Assembly: GCA_903822825.1 (NCBI GenBank)
Contig: CAIJQQ010000012.1
Location: 1-64,000 of the forward strand
Length of the DNA: 64,000 nt
Origin: an uncultured Burkholderiales bacterium
GTDB taxonomy: Bacteria; Pseudomonadota; Gammaproteobacteria; Burkholderiales; Burkholderiaceae_C
Direction: 5' to 3'
A program made the position numbers and the translations under genes. The notes under the pieces are model-generated. The model was given only the letters and a program-made list of their open reading frames with translations, did not search any database and was not told where the DNA came from. Positions 54,544 to 63,508 of the stretch are shown here, piece by piece (the first letter of the stretch is position 1; each line of letters starts with the position of its first letter).

Positions 54544-55640
54544 GGGCGTTGCGAGCCCTCGTCGTGCGCGCTGTACAACTGACTGAGTACATACTGCTCA
54601 CGCAAACGACGAAGGGCAACCAACAAGACCGCACTGGCGGGCAAGGCAATCAAAACCCCCACAAAACCCAGCAACTGGCCAAACGCCATCAAGGCCAGGA
54701 TGACCGCCAGCGGGTGCAGGCCAATGCGCTCGCCCACCAAGCGAGGAGTCAACACAAAGCTCTCCACCATCTGGCCAAGGCCATAAACCACCGCCACCAC
54801 CAACAGGGCGTGGCCCGGCGAAAATTGCAACAAACCGGCCAGCAAGGCCAGCACCAATCCCAGCCCATAACCAAGGTAAGGCACAAAAACCGCCAAGCCA
54901 GTGAACACGCCGATTGGGAAAGCCAAGTCAAGCCCAAACAAACTCAAGCCCACCGCATAAAACACAGCCAGCGCCAGCATCACCAGCAGCTGACCGCGCA
55001 AGTATTCGCCCAGTACGGTGTCGCAGTCGAGCATGAAACTGTCAAATCGGGTGCGCAACCTGGGTGGCACCAACTCGACGCAAGAGCGCACCATGCGCGT
55101 CCAGTCGTGCAGCATGAAAAAAAGTGCCACAGGCACGAGCACAGCGTAGCCCGCCAACGCCAGCGCCACGCTGCCGCCCAGTTTCAGGGAGGACAGCAAA
55201 GGCGCCATCCAGTCTTCTCGGTTGGCGGTGAGGTATTCCTTGAACTGGGCCTTGATTTGGCCCAGGTCCAGCGACACATCCACGCCCCATTGCGCCAGCC
55301 AAGGGCGCAGCGAGGCGTCAAACCGATCGAGCAGCAAGGGCAGTTGCTGCTTGATCAAGGGCCATTCGCGCCACACCACAGGCACCAACAACAAAAACAA
55401 ACCCACCAATGCCAGCAAAGCCAAAGTTTCTACGAGGACCACCGCCAAGGTACGGGGCAAGCGGCCTCGCCCCCAGCCCTCCAGGCGCAAAACCAAAGGA
55501 TGAAGCACATAGGCCAGCACCGCAGCAATTACAAATGGCGCCAGCACAGGCGCCAGCAACCAGAACACGGTCAGGCACAACAGCAATACCCCCAACCAAG
55601 AGGCCAGACGGTTCAGCAAAAGGGGCGTTGGAGCATTCAA
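54540..55640 (-). CDS. AI-2E family (PerM/YdiK-type) transporter
   Basis: This 366-residue integral membrane protein has about seven to eight hydrophobic helices and the family pattern: an N-terminal pair of helices, a long amphipathic cytoplasmic or periplasmic segment and the GVFTGLAVFVPYLGYGLGLVLA block near 250-270. Members export autoinducer-2 or act as Na+/H+ antiporters; the function cannot be fixed by sequence. I favour a TTG start with GAGG upstream, ten codons inside a longer TTG-initiated frame. Divergent from purM; leads the hda-pcnB-folK operon. Confidence 0.9.
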   Translation of the reverse strand: MNAPTPLLLNRLASWLGVLLLCLTVFWLLAPVLAPFVIAAVLAYVLHPLVLRLEGWGRGRLPRTLAVVLVETLALLALVGLFLLLVPVVWREWPLIKQQLPLLLDRFDASLRPWLAQWGVDVSLDLGQIKAQFKEYLTANREDWMAPLLSSLKLGGSVALALAGYAVLVPVALFFMLHDWTRMVRSCVELVPPRLRTRFDSFMLDCDTVLGEYLRGQLLVMLALAVFYAVGLSLFGLDLAFPIGVFTGLAVFVPYLGYGLGLVLALLAGLLQFSPGHALLVVAVVYGLGQMVESFVLTPRLVGERIGLHPLAVILALMAFGQLLGFVGVLIALPASAVLLVALRRLREQYVLSQLYSAHDEGSQRP

Positions 55641-55769
55641 ATCGGCCTCAAATCCTTGGGAAAGAAACAAAGGGCGAGGGGGAACCCTTAAAATTGACTC
55701 TGATTTTAGTCTGCCCGTCGTTTATTGGGCCCCTCTATTCCCTTGAAAGCCCAGTTTTGGGCCAGAACC

Positions 55770-56826
55770 ATGAGCCAAACTCCCCTTTCCTACAAAGACG
55801 CAGGCGTTGACATCGTTGCCGGCGACGCGCTGGTCGAGCGCATCAAACCCCTGGCCAAAAAAACCATGCGCGAAGGTGTGCTGGCCGGCATCGGCGGCTT
55901 TTGGTGCCCTGTTTGAAGTGCCCAAGCGCTACAAAGAACCAGTGCTGGTGAGTGGCACCGACGGCGTGGGCACCAAACTCAAGCTGGCGTTTGAATGGAA
56001 CATGCACGACACCGTGGGCATCGACCTGGTGGCCATGAGCGTGAATGATGTGTTGGTGCAGGGTGCCGAGCCCCTTTTCTTCCTCGACTACTTTGCGTGC
56101 GGCAAACTCGATGTGGACACGGCAGCGGCCGTGGTGGGCGGCATTGCCAAAGGTTGCGAGTTGTCGGGCTGCGCCCTGATTGGGGGCGAAACGGCAGAAA
56201 TGCCCGGCATGTACCCTGCGGGCGAATACGACCTGGCCGGTTTTGCGGTCGGTGCGGTCGAAAAATCCAAAATCCTCACCGGCCAAAACGTCAAGGCGGG
56301 CGATGTGGTGCTGGGCCTGGCGTCGAGCGGAGTGCATTCCAATGGCTTTTCTTTGGTCCGCAAATGCATCGAACGCGCTGGCGCCAATGCCCCCGAAACT
56401 TTGGACGGCAAACCCTTCAAGCAAGCCTTGATGGAGCCAACCCGACTGTACGTACTCAACGTGCTGACAGTTCTGGGCAAGCACCCCACGACAGCAGGGG
56501 CGTCTTCCGGTATCAAGGCACTGGCCCACATCACGGGGGGAGGCTTGCTTGAGAACATTCCCAGGGTTTTACCCGACGGGTTGTCCGCACACCTGAAAAA
56601 AGGCAGTTGGCCCCAAACAGAGTTGTTTGCTTGGCTGCAAAACACGGCCGGAATTGACGACACCGAGATGAACCGCACCTTCAACAATGGCATCGGCATG
56701 GTGGTGGTGGTGGACGCCACCGAGGCCGAAAGCTGTGCAGCCACACTGCGCGCATTGGGCGAGCAGGTCTACACGATCGGCACCATTGAGTCCCAAGGCG
56801 GTGGCGAACAAGTCGTCGTTGCCTGA
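55770..56826 (+). pseudogene. purM: phosphoribosylformylglycinamidine cyclo-ligase PurM, interrupted by a one-base frameshift
   Basis: PurM (AIR synthetase) closes the imidazole ring in purine synthesis. Starting at [16 protein letters not shown] the frame is right up to GVLAGIGGF; then TTTT at 55899-55902 shifts it and a stop follows within six codons. Removing one T restores [18 protein letters not shown] and an intact frame to the normal C-terminus, with [26 protein letters not shown] and [12 protein letters not shown]. The repaired length (about 351) is normal. All other parts look conserved, so this may be a sequencing error in a homopolymer, a fresh mutation, or a slippage site. It is divergent from the AI-2E family gene. 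Confidence 0.85.
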
Positions 56827-56830
56827 CTGC

Positions 56831-57694
56831 TCAATCGCTCTCCAGCGTCTTCATGCGCGCTCTCAGAACCCCGTGGTCAGGCGCCAGCGGCTCGGCCTCC
56901 AAATAGGCCTGCAGGTCAGACAAGGCCTGGCCCGCATGGCCCAGCTCTGCGTGCACCAAGCCACGGTCTCGGCGCTCACTGAGGACATCGGGTAGCAGGA
57001 TCACCAAGCGATCGAGCACCGCCAGCAGCCGAGGCCAGTCCTCCTGGGCCCGGTGAATTTCCTTGAGGTTGCGCAGCATCCGCGCCAGCACATCTCGGGG
57101 CGGGCATGTCTGTAAATACAAGCCCAGCGGCGTTTCGCCTTCGTCCAAGTCCGCCCCGGCCAAAAGATCAGCATCGTCCCGGAAAGGCGCCAGCATCTGC
57201 GCCAACTGCTCTACACCAAGGGACTCGCCTGAGACCGGGTCCATCACCACCAGTCCGCCTTCCAGCGCCACTTTGACCAAAAAGTGTCCAGGGAAAGAGA
57301 TGCCTTGGGCCCGCAAGCCCAAGCCCTGCGCCAACTCCAGCCAAACCACAGCCAATGACACCGGAATGCCCCTCCGTGTTCTGATCACCTCGTGCACGTG
57401 GCTGTTTTCTGGGGCGTAGTAATCGTTGGGATTCGGTGCAAAGCCCATGTTCCTGTAAAAAACCTGGTTCAGGGTGGCCAGTCGCGTCAAATCGTCAGCG
57501 CCCTTTGGCAATCGGGCTTTGACGCGATGAAGGATACGCGCCACGTCGTCCAGCACCTGCTGCACATCCAGATCAGGCTCTTCGTCATGGGCCAGCGTCG
57601 CAGCCGCCTCAAGCAAGGGGAAATGGGCATCACTTTGAACCAGGCTGGAATAGTACGCCAGCGGTGTCGGATCATGGTCAAACGGTAGATTCAT
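56831..57694 (-). CDS. SirB1-type transglutaminase-like/TPR protein
   Basis: The 287-residue protein belongs to the SirB1 family: a transglutaminase-like N-terminal domain (LNQVFYRNMGFAPNPNDYYAPENS and RRGIPVSLAVVWLELAQGLGL, then SFPGHFLVKV) followed by a TPR-like helical tail. The typical active-site Cys is not evident, so catalysis is doubtful. Function is unknown in bacteria. The internal ATG before NLPFDHD is used; homology begins there. It converges on purM with 4 bases between stop codons and lies 10 bases downstream of murJ. Confidence 0.88.
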   Translation of the reverse strand: MNLPFDHDPTPLAYYSSLVQSDAHFPLLEAAATLAHDEEPDLDVQQVLDDVARILHRVKARLPKGADDLTRLATLNQVFYRNMGFAPNPNDYYAPENSHVHEVIRTRRGIPVSLAVVWLELAQGLGLRAQGISFPGHFLVKVALEGGLVVMDPVSGESLGVEQLAQMLAPFRDDADLLAGADLDEGETPLGLYLQTCPPRDVLARMLRNLKEIHRAQEDWPRLLAVLDRLVILLPDVLSERRDRGLVHAELGHAGQALSDLQAYLEAEPLAPDHGVLRARMKTLESD

Positions 57695-57704
57695 GGTTGG
57701 CAAA

Positions 57705-59270
57705 TCAGCGTTTGAGGAAAGTCTTGAAGCGAAGCCCCATGGCCCACAAGCTGCCAAAATAAAGCGCAGCCGTCGCCGTGAGCACCATGGCCATCCAGCC
57801 GATGCGCTGCCACGCGTTTTGCCTCAGGGCCACCCAAGGCAGCGCGTGGGCGGCAAACCACAGCACCGCACTCACCAGCATGCTCGCCATCACGACTTTC
57901 AGCGCAAAGCGCCCCCAGCCGGGTTGGGGTCTGTAAGTGCCCCGGCGCAGCAAGCCCATCAGCAACCAAAGGGCATTGACCAAGGCACCCAATCCGATCG
58001 AAAGGGCAAGTCCTGCATGCGCAATCCAGGGGACAAACAAGAGGTTCAAGAGTTGCGTGATGAGCAAAACCACCACAGCAATCTTCACAGGCGTGCGGAT
58101 GTCTTGGCTGGCGTAGTAGCCCGGCGCCAGCACTTTGATGGCCACCAACCCCAACAAACCCACACCATAGCCGGTGAGTGACAACGTGGTCTGCTGAACG
58201 TCGCGCTCCGTGAACGCCCCATAGTGGTAGAGCACAGTCACCAAAGGCTCGGAAAACACCAACAAAGCGGCGGCGCAAGGCAGCGCCAAAAGCAACACCA
58301 GTCGCAAGCCCCAATCGAGCATCTGCGCATACCGGTTCATGTCGCCGCAAGCTTGGGCTGCCGCCAATTGAGGCATCAACACCGCGCCCAGCGCCACCCC
58401 CAGCATGGCCGTTGGGAATTCCATCAAGCGATCGGCATAACTGAGCCAACTCACGCTGCCCGCCACCAAGTGCGATGCAATTTGCGTATTGATCAGCAAA
58501 GAAATTTGCGCCACCCCCACACCCAGCAAAGCAGGCCCCATGAGCCGCAAAATGCGGCGCGTGGCGCCGTCGCGCCAAGCCGCACGCATGGCAACAGGCC
58601 CCAAACCCAACCTGGGCAGCAAGCCCAAGCGATAGAGAGCAGGAATTTGAACGGCCAATTGAAGCAATCCACCGAGCATGACCCCCGCAGGCAAAGCATA
58701 AATGGGCTCCACCCCACGACCTCGGAGCCATGGCGCCAGCGCCAAGGCCGCGGCGATGACGCTCACATTGAGCAATACGGGCGTGACAGCAGGCACAGCG
58801 AAGCGCTTCCAAGTGTTCAAAATGCCGGCCGATAAGGCCACCAATGACATGAAGGCGATGTACGGAAACATCCACCGCGTCATCTGGACCGCAGCGTCAA
58901 AACCCTTGCCCTCTTGCTGAAGGCCGCTGGCCAAAGCCCAGACCAGCCAAGGTGCAAGCAAAACACCCAGCACAGACACCACCAGCAGCACCCAAGCCAG
59001 GGCCGTGGCCACGTGGTCAATGGCTTGACGTGTGGCGTCGTCGCCCTGCTCTGCCCGGGTGGCCGCCAGCACAGGCACAAAGGCCTGACTGAACGCCCCT
59101 TCAGCAAACAAACGGCGAAACAAATTGGGAATGCGGAACGCCACATTAAAGGCGTCGGTCAACGCGCTCGCACCGAACATTGAAGCGATCAGGAGCTCCC
59201 GTGCCAGCCCCGTGACCCGCGAGGCCAGAGTGAAAACGGAAACGATGGAGGCGGATCGAAGAAGGCTCAC
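57705..59270 (-). CDS. murJ: lipid II flippase MurJ
   Basis: MurJ flips lipid II across the inner membrane for peptidoglycan synthesis. The 521-residue protein shows the MVF-type start SLLRSASIVSVFTLASRVTGLARE and FGASALTDAFNVAFRIPNLFRRLFAEGAFSQAF, with the Arg residues lining the central cavity, and about 14 hydrophobic segments. The start is GTG before SLLRS; the frame extends 45 codons further but without likeness to MurJ. It is divergent from rpsT, the usual neighbour. Confidence 0.96.
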   Translation of the reverse strand: MSLLRSASIVSVFTLASRVTGLARELLIASMFGASALTDAFNVAFRIPNLFRRLFAEGAFSQAFVPVLAATRAEQGDDATRQAIDHVATALAWVLLVVSVLGVLLAPWLVWALASGLQQEGKGFDAAVQMTRWMFPYIAFMSLVALSAGILNTWKRFAVPAVTPVLLNVSVIAAALALAPWLRGRGVEPIYALPAGVMLGGLLQLAVQIPALYRLGLLPRLGLGPVAMRAAWRDGATRRILRLMGPALLGVGVAQISLLINTQIASHLVAGSVSWLSYADRLMEFPTAMLGVALGAVLMPQLAAAQACGDMNRYAQMLDWGLRLVLLLALPCAAALLVFSEPLVTVLYHYGAFTERDVQQTTLSLTGYGVGLLGLVAIKVLAPGYYASQDIRTPVKIAVVVLLITQLLNLLFVPWIAHAGLALSIGLGALVNALWLLMGLLRRGTYRPQPGWGRFALKVVMASMLVSAVLWFAAHALPWVALRQNAWQRIGWMAMVLTATAALYFGSLWAMGLRFKTFLKR

Positions 59271-59363
59271 AGTGGGCAAGTGTAGCGATCTTGCCCTCGA
59301 AGCACGACTCTGATCGGACACAGCAAAAGCGCTCGCCCCGAGGCGGGGTATTGCCTCAGATTC

Positions 59364-59372
59364 TGCTAGAAT
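59364..59372 (+). promoter_or_regulatory. extended -10 promoter for rpsT
   Basis: TGC-TAGAAT, an extended -10 element (TGN plus one mismatch to TATAAT), lies 45 bases before the rpsT start codon. There is no clear -35 hexamer, which extended -10 promoters do not always need. Confidence 0.5.
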
Positions 59373-59416
59373 GTTCGGTTCGCTGACAACATCCTCAAAC
59401 CCCAAAGGAAATCACC

Positions 59417-59719
59417 ATGGCATCCGCCAAACCCAAGAAAAAGAACCCCCGTCTTGCTTCCGGCCGTAAACGCGTCCGCCAAGACATCAAGATCAACGCT
59501 GCCAATTCATCGCTGCGTTCGAAATACCGCACCGCTGTCAAGAACGTTGAAAAGGCTGTTCTGGCCGGCGACAAGACCAAGGCCACCGAACTGTTTGCCA
59601 AAATGCAAGGCGTTGTGGACACCATTGCCGACAAGGGCATTTTCCACAAGAACAAGGCCGCTCGCGACAAGAGCCGCCTGAGCGCCAAAGTCAAGACTTT
59701 GGCTCTGGCCGCAGCCTGA
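59417..59719 (+). CDS. rpsT: 30S ribosomal protein S20
   Basis: S20 is a basic helical protein of the 30S subunit. The 100 residues start with [19 protein letters not shown] and contain the S20 pattern [14 protein letters not shown] and [16 protein letters not shown]. An AAGGAAA precedes the ATG. It is transcribed alone, from an extended -10 promoter to a strong terminator, and is divergent from murJ. It is slightly longer than E. coli S20 (87). Confidence 0.97.
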   Translation: MASAKPKKKNPRLASGRKRVRQDIKINAANSSLRSKYRTAVKNVEKAVLAGDKTKATELFAKMQGVVDTIADKGIFHKNKAARDKSRLSAKVKTLALAAA

Positions 59720-59794
59720 TCCGCTTTTAAAGATCAACAGCCCGGCCGGGCTCCCCTGGCCGCCGTTTGAAACGGGTGCGCTGTCAGCGAAACC

Positions 59795-59817
59795 AAACCG
59801 CCTTCGGGCGGTTTTTT
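59795..59817 (+). terminator. terminator of rpsT
   Basis: AAACCGCC and GGCGGTTT around a TTCG tetraloop, followed by three more T residues on the plus strand. It ends exactly where the convergent DUF3579 gene stops and may serve both. Confidence 0.9.
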
Positions 59818-60119
59818 CATTTTTGGTCTTTTGGTGCGGAGACCTGCAGATTGTTGTCTTTAGCGAAATTCATCACAAAGTCCCAGGCCATGACATCGTG
59901 GTCACGCAATTCATGCTGAACCACCACGCACTTGTCACGGCCCATGGTGGTCGGAATGCACCAAGGGGAATAACTCAGGTGACTGCCGGGAATCGCGCCG
60001 CCCGGGCGAAATTGGCTCATGACACCCGCCAAACGCTCCGCCCAGTCGCTGGGGCGGAAGGTTCTGCCATCCTGGGTGACACCCAGGATGACGAATTCTT
60101 TGGCGGAGTTGGAGACCAT
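59817..60119 (-). CDS. DUF3579 family protein
   Basis: The 100-residue protein fits the DUF3579 family of Betaproteobacteria: EFVILGVTQDGRTFRPSDWAERL at the start, then LSYSPWCIPTTMGRDKCVVV and RDHDVMAWDFVMNFAKDNNL. Function is unknown. It is found beside argD-argF and rpsT in this class, as here, and is divergent from argD. Its two cysteines are spaced too far apart to suggest a metal site. Confidence 0.9.
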   Translation of the reverse strand: MVSNSAKEFVILGVTQDGRTFRPSDWAERLAGVMSQFRPGGAIPGSHLSYSPWCIPTTMGRDKCVVVQHELRDHDVMAWDFVMNFAKDNNLQVSAPKDQK

Positions 60120-60180
60120 CGGACAGAGGGGTTATGAGGGACGCCCCAGAGCTCGGGATCACCGCCCTGTGGTTTACCCG

Positions 60181-60200
60181 TGTATTGTATCTTATATAAG
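60181..60200. promoter_or_regulatory. AT-rich element between DUF3579 and argD
   Basis: The divergent 210-base gap has no gene. It contains a perfect 10-base palindrome CTTATATAAG (60191-60200) next to TACAAT on the minus strand (60184-60189). These may serve as -10 elements or an operator for one or both genes; no convincing -35 or ArgR box was identified. Confidence 0.35.
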
Positions 60201-60329
60201 ACCTGAAGCCACTCACCCAATGCCAGCGCGCTTGTCATGGCGCTGTCGAATGAGAAGCGCTTTCTGCCTCTAAAATCTCGTCTCAGCGGCCCCCATCGTT
60301 GGGCCGATTTTTATTTCTGGAGTTCACGC

Positions 60330-61532
60330 ATGACCGCTTTCATTGAAGCCGCCTCACCGCACACCATGAACACCTATGGCCGACTGCCTATTGCACTCAG
60401 CCATGGCCAGGGTTGCCGAGTCTGGGACGTCAATGGCAAAGAGTACCTCGACGCCCTTGCAGGCATCGCCGTGAACACGCTGGGGCACAACCACCCCGAG
60501 TTCGCCCCCGCGCTGCAAGACCAGATCGGCAAGATCATCCACACATGCAACTATTTCCATGTGCCCAACGCCGAAATACTCGCCGCCAAGTTGGTCGAGT
60601 TGTCGGGCATGACCAATGTGTTTTTCTGCAACTCAGGCTTGGAAGCCAACGAAGCGGCCATCAAATTGGCACGCAAGTTCGGCCACGACAAGGGCATCAC
60701 AAACCCCAAAATAGTCGTTTACGAAAAGGCCTTCCACGGCCGCAGCATCGCCACGCTCAGCGCCACGGCCAACGTGAAACTGCAGCAGGGCTTTGGCCCC
60801 ATGCTCGAAGGCTTTGTGCGCGTGCCGCTTAACGACATCGAGGCCCTGAAAAAAGCCGCCGTCAACGACCCCGATGTCGTGGCTGTGTTCTTTGAAACCA
60901 TCCAGGGCGAAGGCGGCATCAACCCGATGCGCGCCGACTACCTGCAAGGCGTGCGCGCCCTGTGCGACCAGCAGGACTGGCTCTTGATGATCGACGAAGT
61001 GCAGTGCGGCATTGGCCGCACCGGCAAATGGTTTGCCCACCAGTGGGCGGGCATCGTGCCAGACGTCATGCCCTTGGCCAAAGGACTGGGCTCGGGCGTG
61101 CCGATTGGCGCTGTGGTGGCTGGTCCCAAGGCCGCTAATATTTTCCAGCCCGGCAACCACGGCACCACCTTTGGCGGCAACCCGCTGGCCATGCGGGCGG
61201 GCGTGGAAACCATCCGCATCATGGAAAAAGACGACCTGTTGGGCAACGCAGCACGCTTGGGCGCTCACTTCCACGACAAACTGGTCGCCGCACTGAGCGG
61301 CCTTCAAGGCGTCAAGGAAATCCGTGGCCAAGGCCTGATGATCGGCATCGAATTCGATCGTCCTTGCGGCGTCCTGCTCAAACAAGCCGCCGACGCGGGT
61401 CTGATCATCAACGTGACCGCAGACACTGTGGTGCGCCTGTTACCGCCACTGATCATGACCACCGCAGAAGCAGACGAGGTGCTGGGCATCCTCTTGCCGC
61501 TGATCAAAGCGTTTTTGGCAGAACAAGCATGA
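60330..61532 (+). CDS. argD: acetylornithine aminotransferase ArgD
   Basis: ArgD transaminates N-acetylglutamate semialdehyde to N-acetylornithine and can act in lysine synthesis. The 400-residue class III PLP enzyme has DALAGIAVNTLGHNHPE, the NSGLEANEAAIKLARK block near 100-115, LMIDEVQCGIGRTGKWFAHQ and the PLP-binding Lys in MPLAKGLGSG. The ATG before TAFIEAA is used, preceded by GGAG; an earlier in-frame start lies in the intergenic region. Coupled to argF by a 4-base overlap. Confidence 0.96.
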   Translation: MTAFIEAASPHTMNTYGRLPIALSHGQGCRVWDVNGKEYLDALAGIAVNTLGHNHPEFAPALQDQIGKIIHTCNYFHVPNAEILAAKLVELSGMTNVFFCNSGLEANEAAIKLARKFGHDKGITNPKIVVYEKAFHGRSIATLSATANVKLQQGFGPMLEGFVRVPLNDIEALKKAAVNDPDVVAVFFETIQGEGGINPMRADYLQGVRALCDQQDWLLMIDEVQCGIGRTGKWFAHQWAGIVPDVMPLAKGLGSGVPIGAVVAGPKAANIFQPGNHGTTFGGNPLAMRAGVETIRIMEKDDLLGNAARLGAHFHDKLVAALSGLQGVKEIRGQGLMIGIEFDRPCGVLLKQAADAGLIINVTADTVVRLLPPLIMTTAEADEVLGILLPLIKAFLAEQA

Positions 61533-62467
61533 TCACGCAACAGCCCAACAACATCCGGCATTACCTGCAATTCACCGACCTCAGCGCCGATGAATACGCG
61601 CACCTGTTTGTGCGTGCCACCGACATCAAGCGCAAATTCAAGGCCTACGAAAAATACCACCCGCTGGCCGACCGCACGCTGGCCATGATTTTTGAAAAGG
61701 CCAGCACCCGCACGCGTGTGAGCTTTGAAGCGGGCATGTACCAGTTGGGCGGCTCGGTGGTGCACCTGACCACGGGTGACAGCCAGCTGGGCCGGTCCGA
61801 GCCGATCGAAGACAGCGCCCGCGTGATCAGCCGCATGACCGACCTCGTCATGATCCGCACCTATGGCCAAGACAAAATCGAGCGTTTTGCTTCGCATTCA
61901 CGCGTGCCCGTCATCAACGGCCTCACAAACGAATTCCACCCCTGCCAGATCCTGGCCGACATCTTCACCTACATCGAGCACCGGGGTGACATCAGAGGCA
62001 AGACAGTGGCTTGGGTAGGCGACGGCAACAACATGGCCAACACCTGGCTTCAAGCGGCCGAGTTGTTGGGCTTCAAAGTGCACCTGAGCACGCCCAGCGG
62101 CTACGAAGTGGACCAGGCCGTGGCCGGTTTGCGCAGTGCCGACAGCTACAAAATCTTCAAAGACCCCGAAGACGCTTGCCGGGGCGCCGACCTGGTGACC
62201 ACCGATGTGTGGACCAGCATGGGGTATGAGGCCGAAAACGAAGCGCGCAAGAAAGCCTTTGCTGACTGGTGCGTGGACGAAGCCATGATGCAGGCGGCCA
62301 AACCCGACGCCTTGTTCATGCACTGCCTGCCCGCCCACCGCGGCGAAGAAGTCAGCGCCGATGTCATCGACGGCCCGCAATCGGTCGTGTGGGACGAAGC
62401 CGAGAACCGCATGCATGTGCAAAAGGCACTCATGGAGTTTTTGCTCTTGGGCCGCGTCAACGCTTGA
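61529..62467 (+). CDS. argF: ornithine carbamoyltransferase
   Basis: ArgF makes citrulline from ornithine and carbamoyl phosphate. The 312-residue enzyme has the carbamoyl-phosphate motif KASTRTRVSFE near 52-62, HPCQILADIFTYIEH near 134, the DVWTSMG loop near 228 and HCLPAHRGEEV near 270. The ATG overlaps the argD stop codon (ATGA). Argininosuccinate lyase lies elsewhere in the window, so the arginine pathway is dispersed. Confidence 0.97.
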   Translation: MITQQPNNIRHYLQFTDLSADEYAHLFVRATDIKRKFKAYEKYHPLADRTLAMIFEKASTRTRVSFEAGMYQLGGSVVHLTTGDSQLGRSEPIEDSARVISRMTDLVMIRTYGQDKIERFASHSRVPVINGLTNEFHPCQILADIFTYIEHRGDIRGKTVAWVGDGNNMANTWLQAAELLGFKVHLSTPSGYEVDQAVAGLRSADSYKIFKDPEDACRGADLVTTDVWTSMGYEAENEARKKAFADWCVDEAMMQAAKPDALFMHCLPAHRGEEVSADVIDGPQSVVWDEAENRMHVQKALMEFLLLGRVNA

Positions 62468-62468
62468 C

Positions 62469-62777
62469 ATGTCCACCTGCACCTCCTGCGGCGCTTGCTG
62501 CGCCAGCTTTCGGGTGGATTTTTCTGTCTGCGAATACGAAGAAGGCGGCGGCGATGTGCCTGCCGGGCTGGCCTCGCCCATCACCGAGAGCACCTGCCGC
62601 ATGCGCGGCACCGACAACAGCCCGCCGCGCTGCGCAGCGCTGTATGGCCGCATTGGAGAGAAAGCCACTTGCGGCATTTACGAATGGCGTCCATCGCCTT
62701 GTCGTGAATTCGAGGAAGGCAGCGATGCCTGCCAGCGCGCACGCCAGCGGCATGGGCTGCCTGTACTGAAAAGCTGA
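62469..62777 (+). CDS. YkgJ family cysteine cluster protein
   Basis: The 102-residue protein is rich in cysteine: CTSCGACC near residues 4-11, CRMRG, CAALYGRIGEKATCGIYEWRPSPCREF. This is the UPF0153/YkgJ zinc or iron-chelating cluster family. The function is unknown. Its ATG lies one base after the argF stop codon, so it is probably on the same transcript as argD-argF. Confidence 0.92.
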   Translation: MSTCTSCGACCASFRVDFSVCEYEEGGGDVPAGLASPITESTCRMRGTDNSPPRCAALYGRIGEKATCGIYEWRPSPCREFEEGSDACQRARQRHGLPVLKS

Positions 62778-62846
62778 ATTCATTTTTTTACAATTGTTGG
62801 AAATAACCGACACCACGGTTTTTCGCAGGTGCTACCTTCGCACACC

Positions 62847-63488
62847 ATGAAAAAACTCTGGGACAAACTCTGGGACATTTCCCCGCCTGTTGACGCGCGC
62901 AGCCCCGTGTTTCCGGGCGACACCCCCTACACCCAGCAATGGGTCGCCAAGCTGACCGAGGATTGCCCCGTCAACGTCAGCGCCATCACCTTGTCGCCCC
63001 ATGTGGGCGCACACGCCGATGCCCCGTTGCATTACGACCCGCAAGGCGCGGCCGTGGGTGCTCTCGACTTGAAGCCGTTTCTCGGCCGCTGCCGTGTGGT
63101 ACACGCCATCGATGCAGGGCCACTGATCACCACCGCGCACCTGCAGCATGCGCTGCACGACCTGCCCGAGCGTGTGCTGGTGCGCACCTGCCGCCAGATG
63201 CCGCTGGACCGCTTTGACACCCAGCTCACCGCCTTTGACCCAGACACCGTGCAGCAACTGGCCGACCTGGGCGTGCTGTTGATCGGCACCGACAGCGCCA
63301 GCATCGACCCAGCAGACAGCAAGCAGCTGCCCAGCCACCAGGTGATCCGCCAACGCGGCTTGCGGGTGCTGGAGAACCTGCTGCTCGACGACGTGCCCGA
63401 GGGCGATTACGAGCTGATCGCCCTGCCCCTCAAACTCATGAGCGCCGATGCCAGCCCCGTGCGGGCCGTGCTGCGCCAACTGCCATAA
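62847..63488 (+). CDS. kynB: kynurenine formamidase KynB
   Basis: KynB hydrolyses N-formylkynurenine to kynurenine in tryptophan breakdown. The 213-residue cyclase-family metal enzyme has WDISPPVDARSPVFPGDTPY near the N-terminus and the metal motif SPHVGAHADAP near 52-62 (equivalent to HxGTHxDxP; here Ala replaces the usual Thr), with a later GTDSASIDPADS. The ATG before KKLWDKL is used; a GTG six codons upstream is possible. Kynureninase follows, so this is a kyn operon. Confidence 0.94.
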   Translation: MKKLWDKLWDISPPVDARSPVFPGDTPYTQQWVAKLTEDCPVNVSAITLSPHVGAHADAPLHYDPQGAAVGALDLKPFLGRCRVVHAIDAGPLITTAHLQHALHDLPERVLVRTCRQMPLDRFDTQLTAFDPDTVQQLADLGVLLIGTDSASIDPADSKQLPSHQVIRQRGLRVLENLLLDDVPEGDYELIALPLKLMSADASPVRAVLRQLP

Positions 63489-63508
63489 CGATTCAGGAAA
63501 CCGCCAAC

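Noticed and set aside
54528-55691. Plus-strand open frame of 387 codons opposite the AI-2E family gene
   Set aside because: Gln/His/Arg-rich shadow of a hydrophobic membrane protein.
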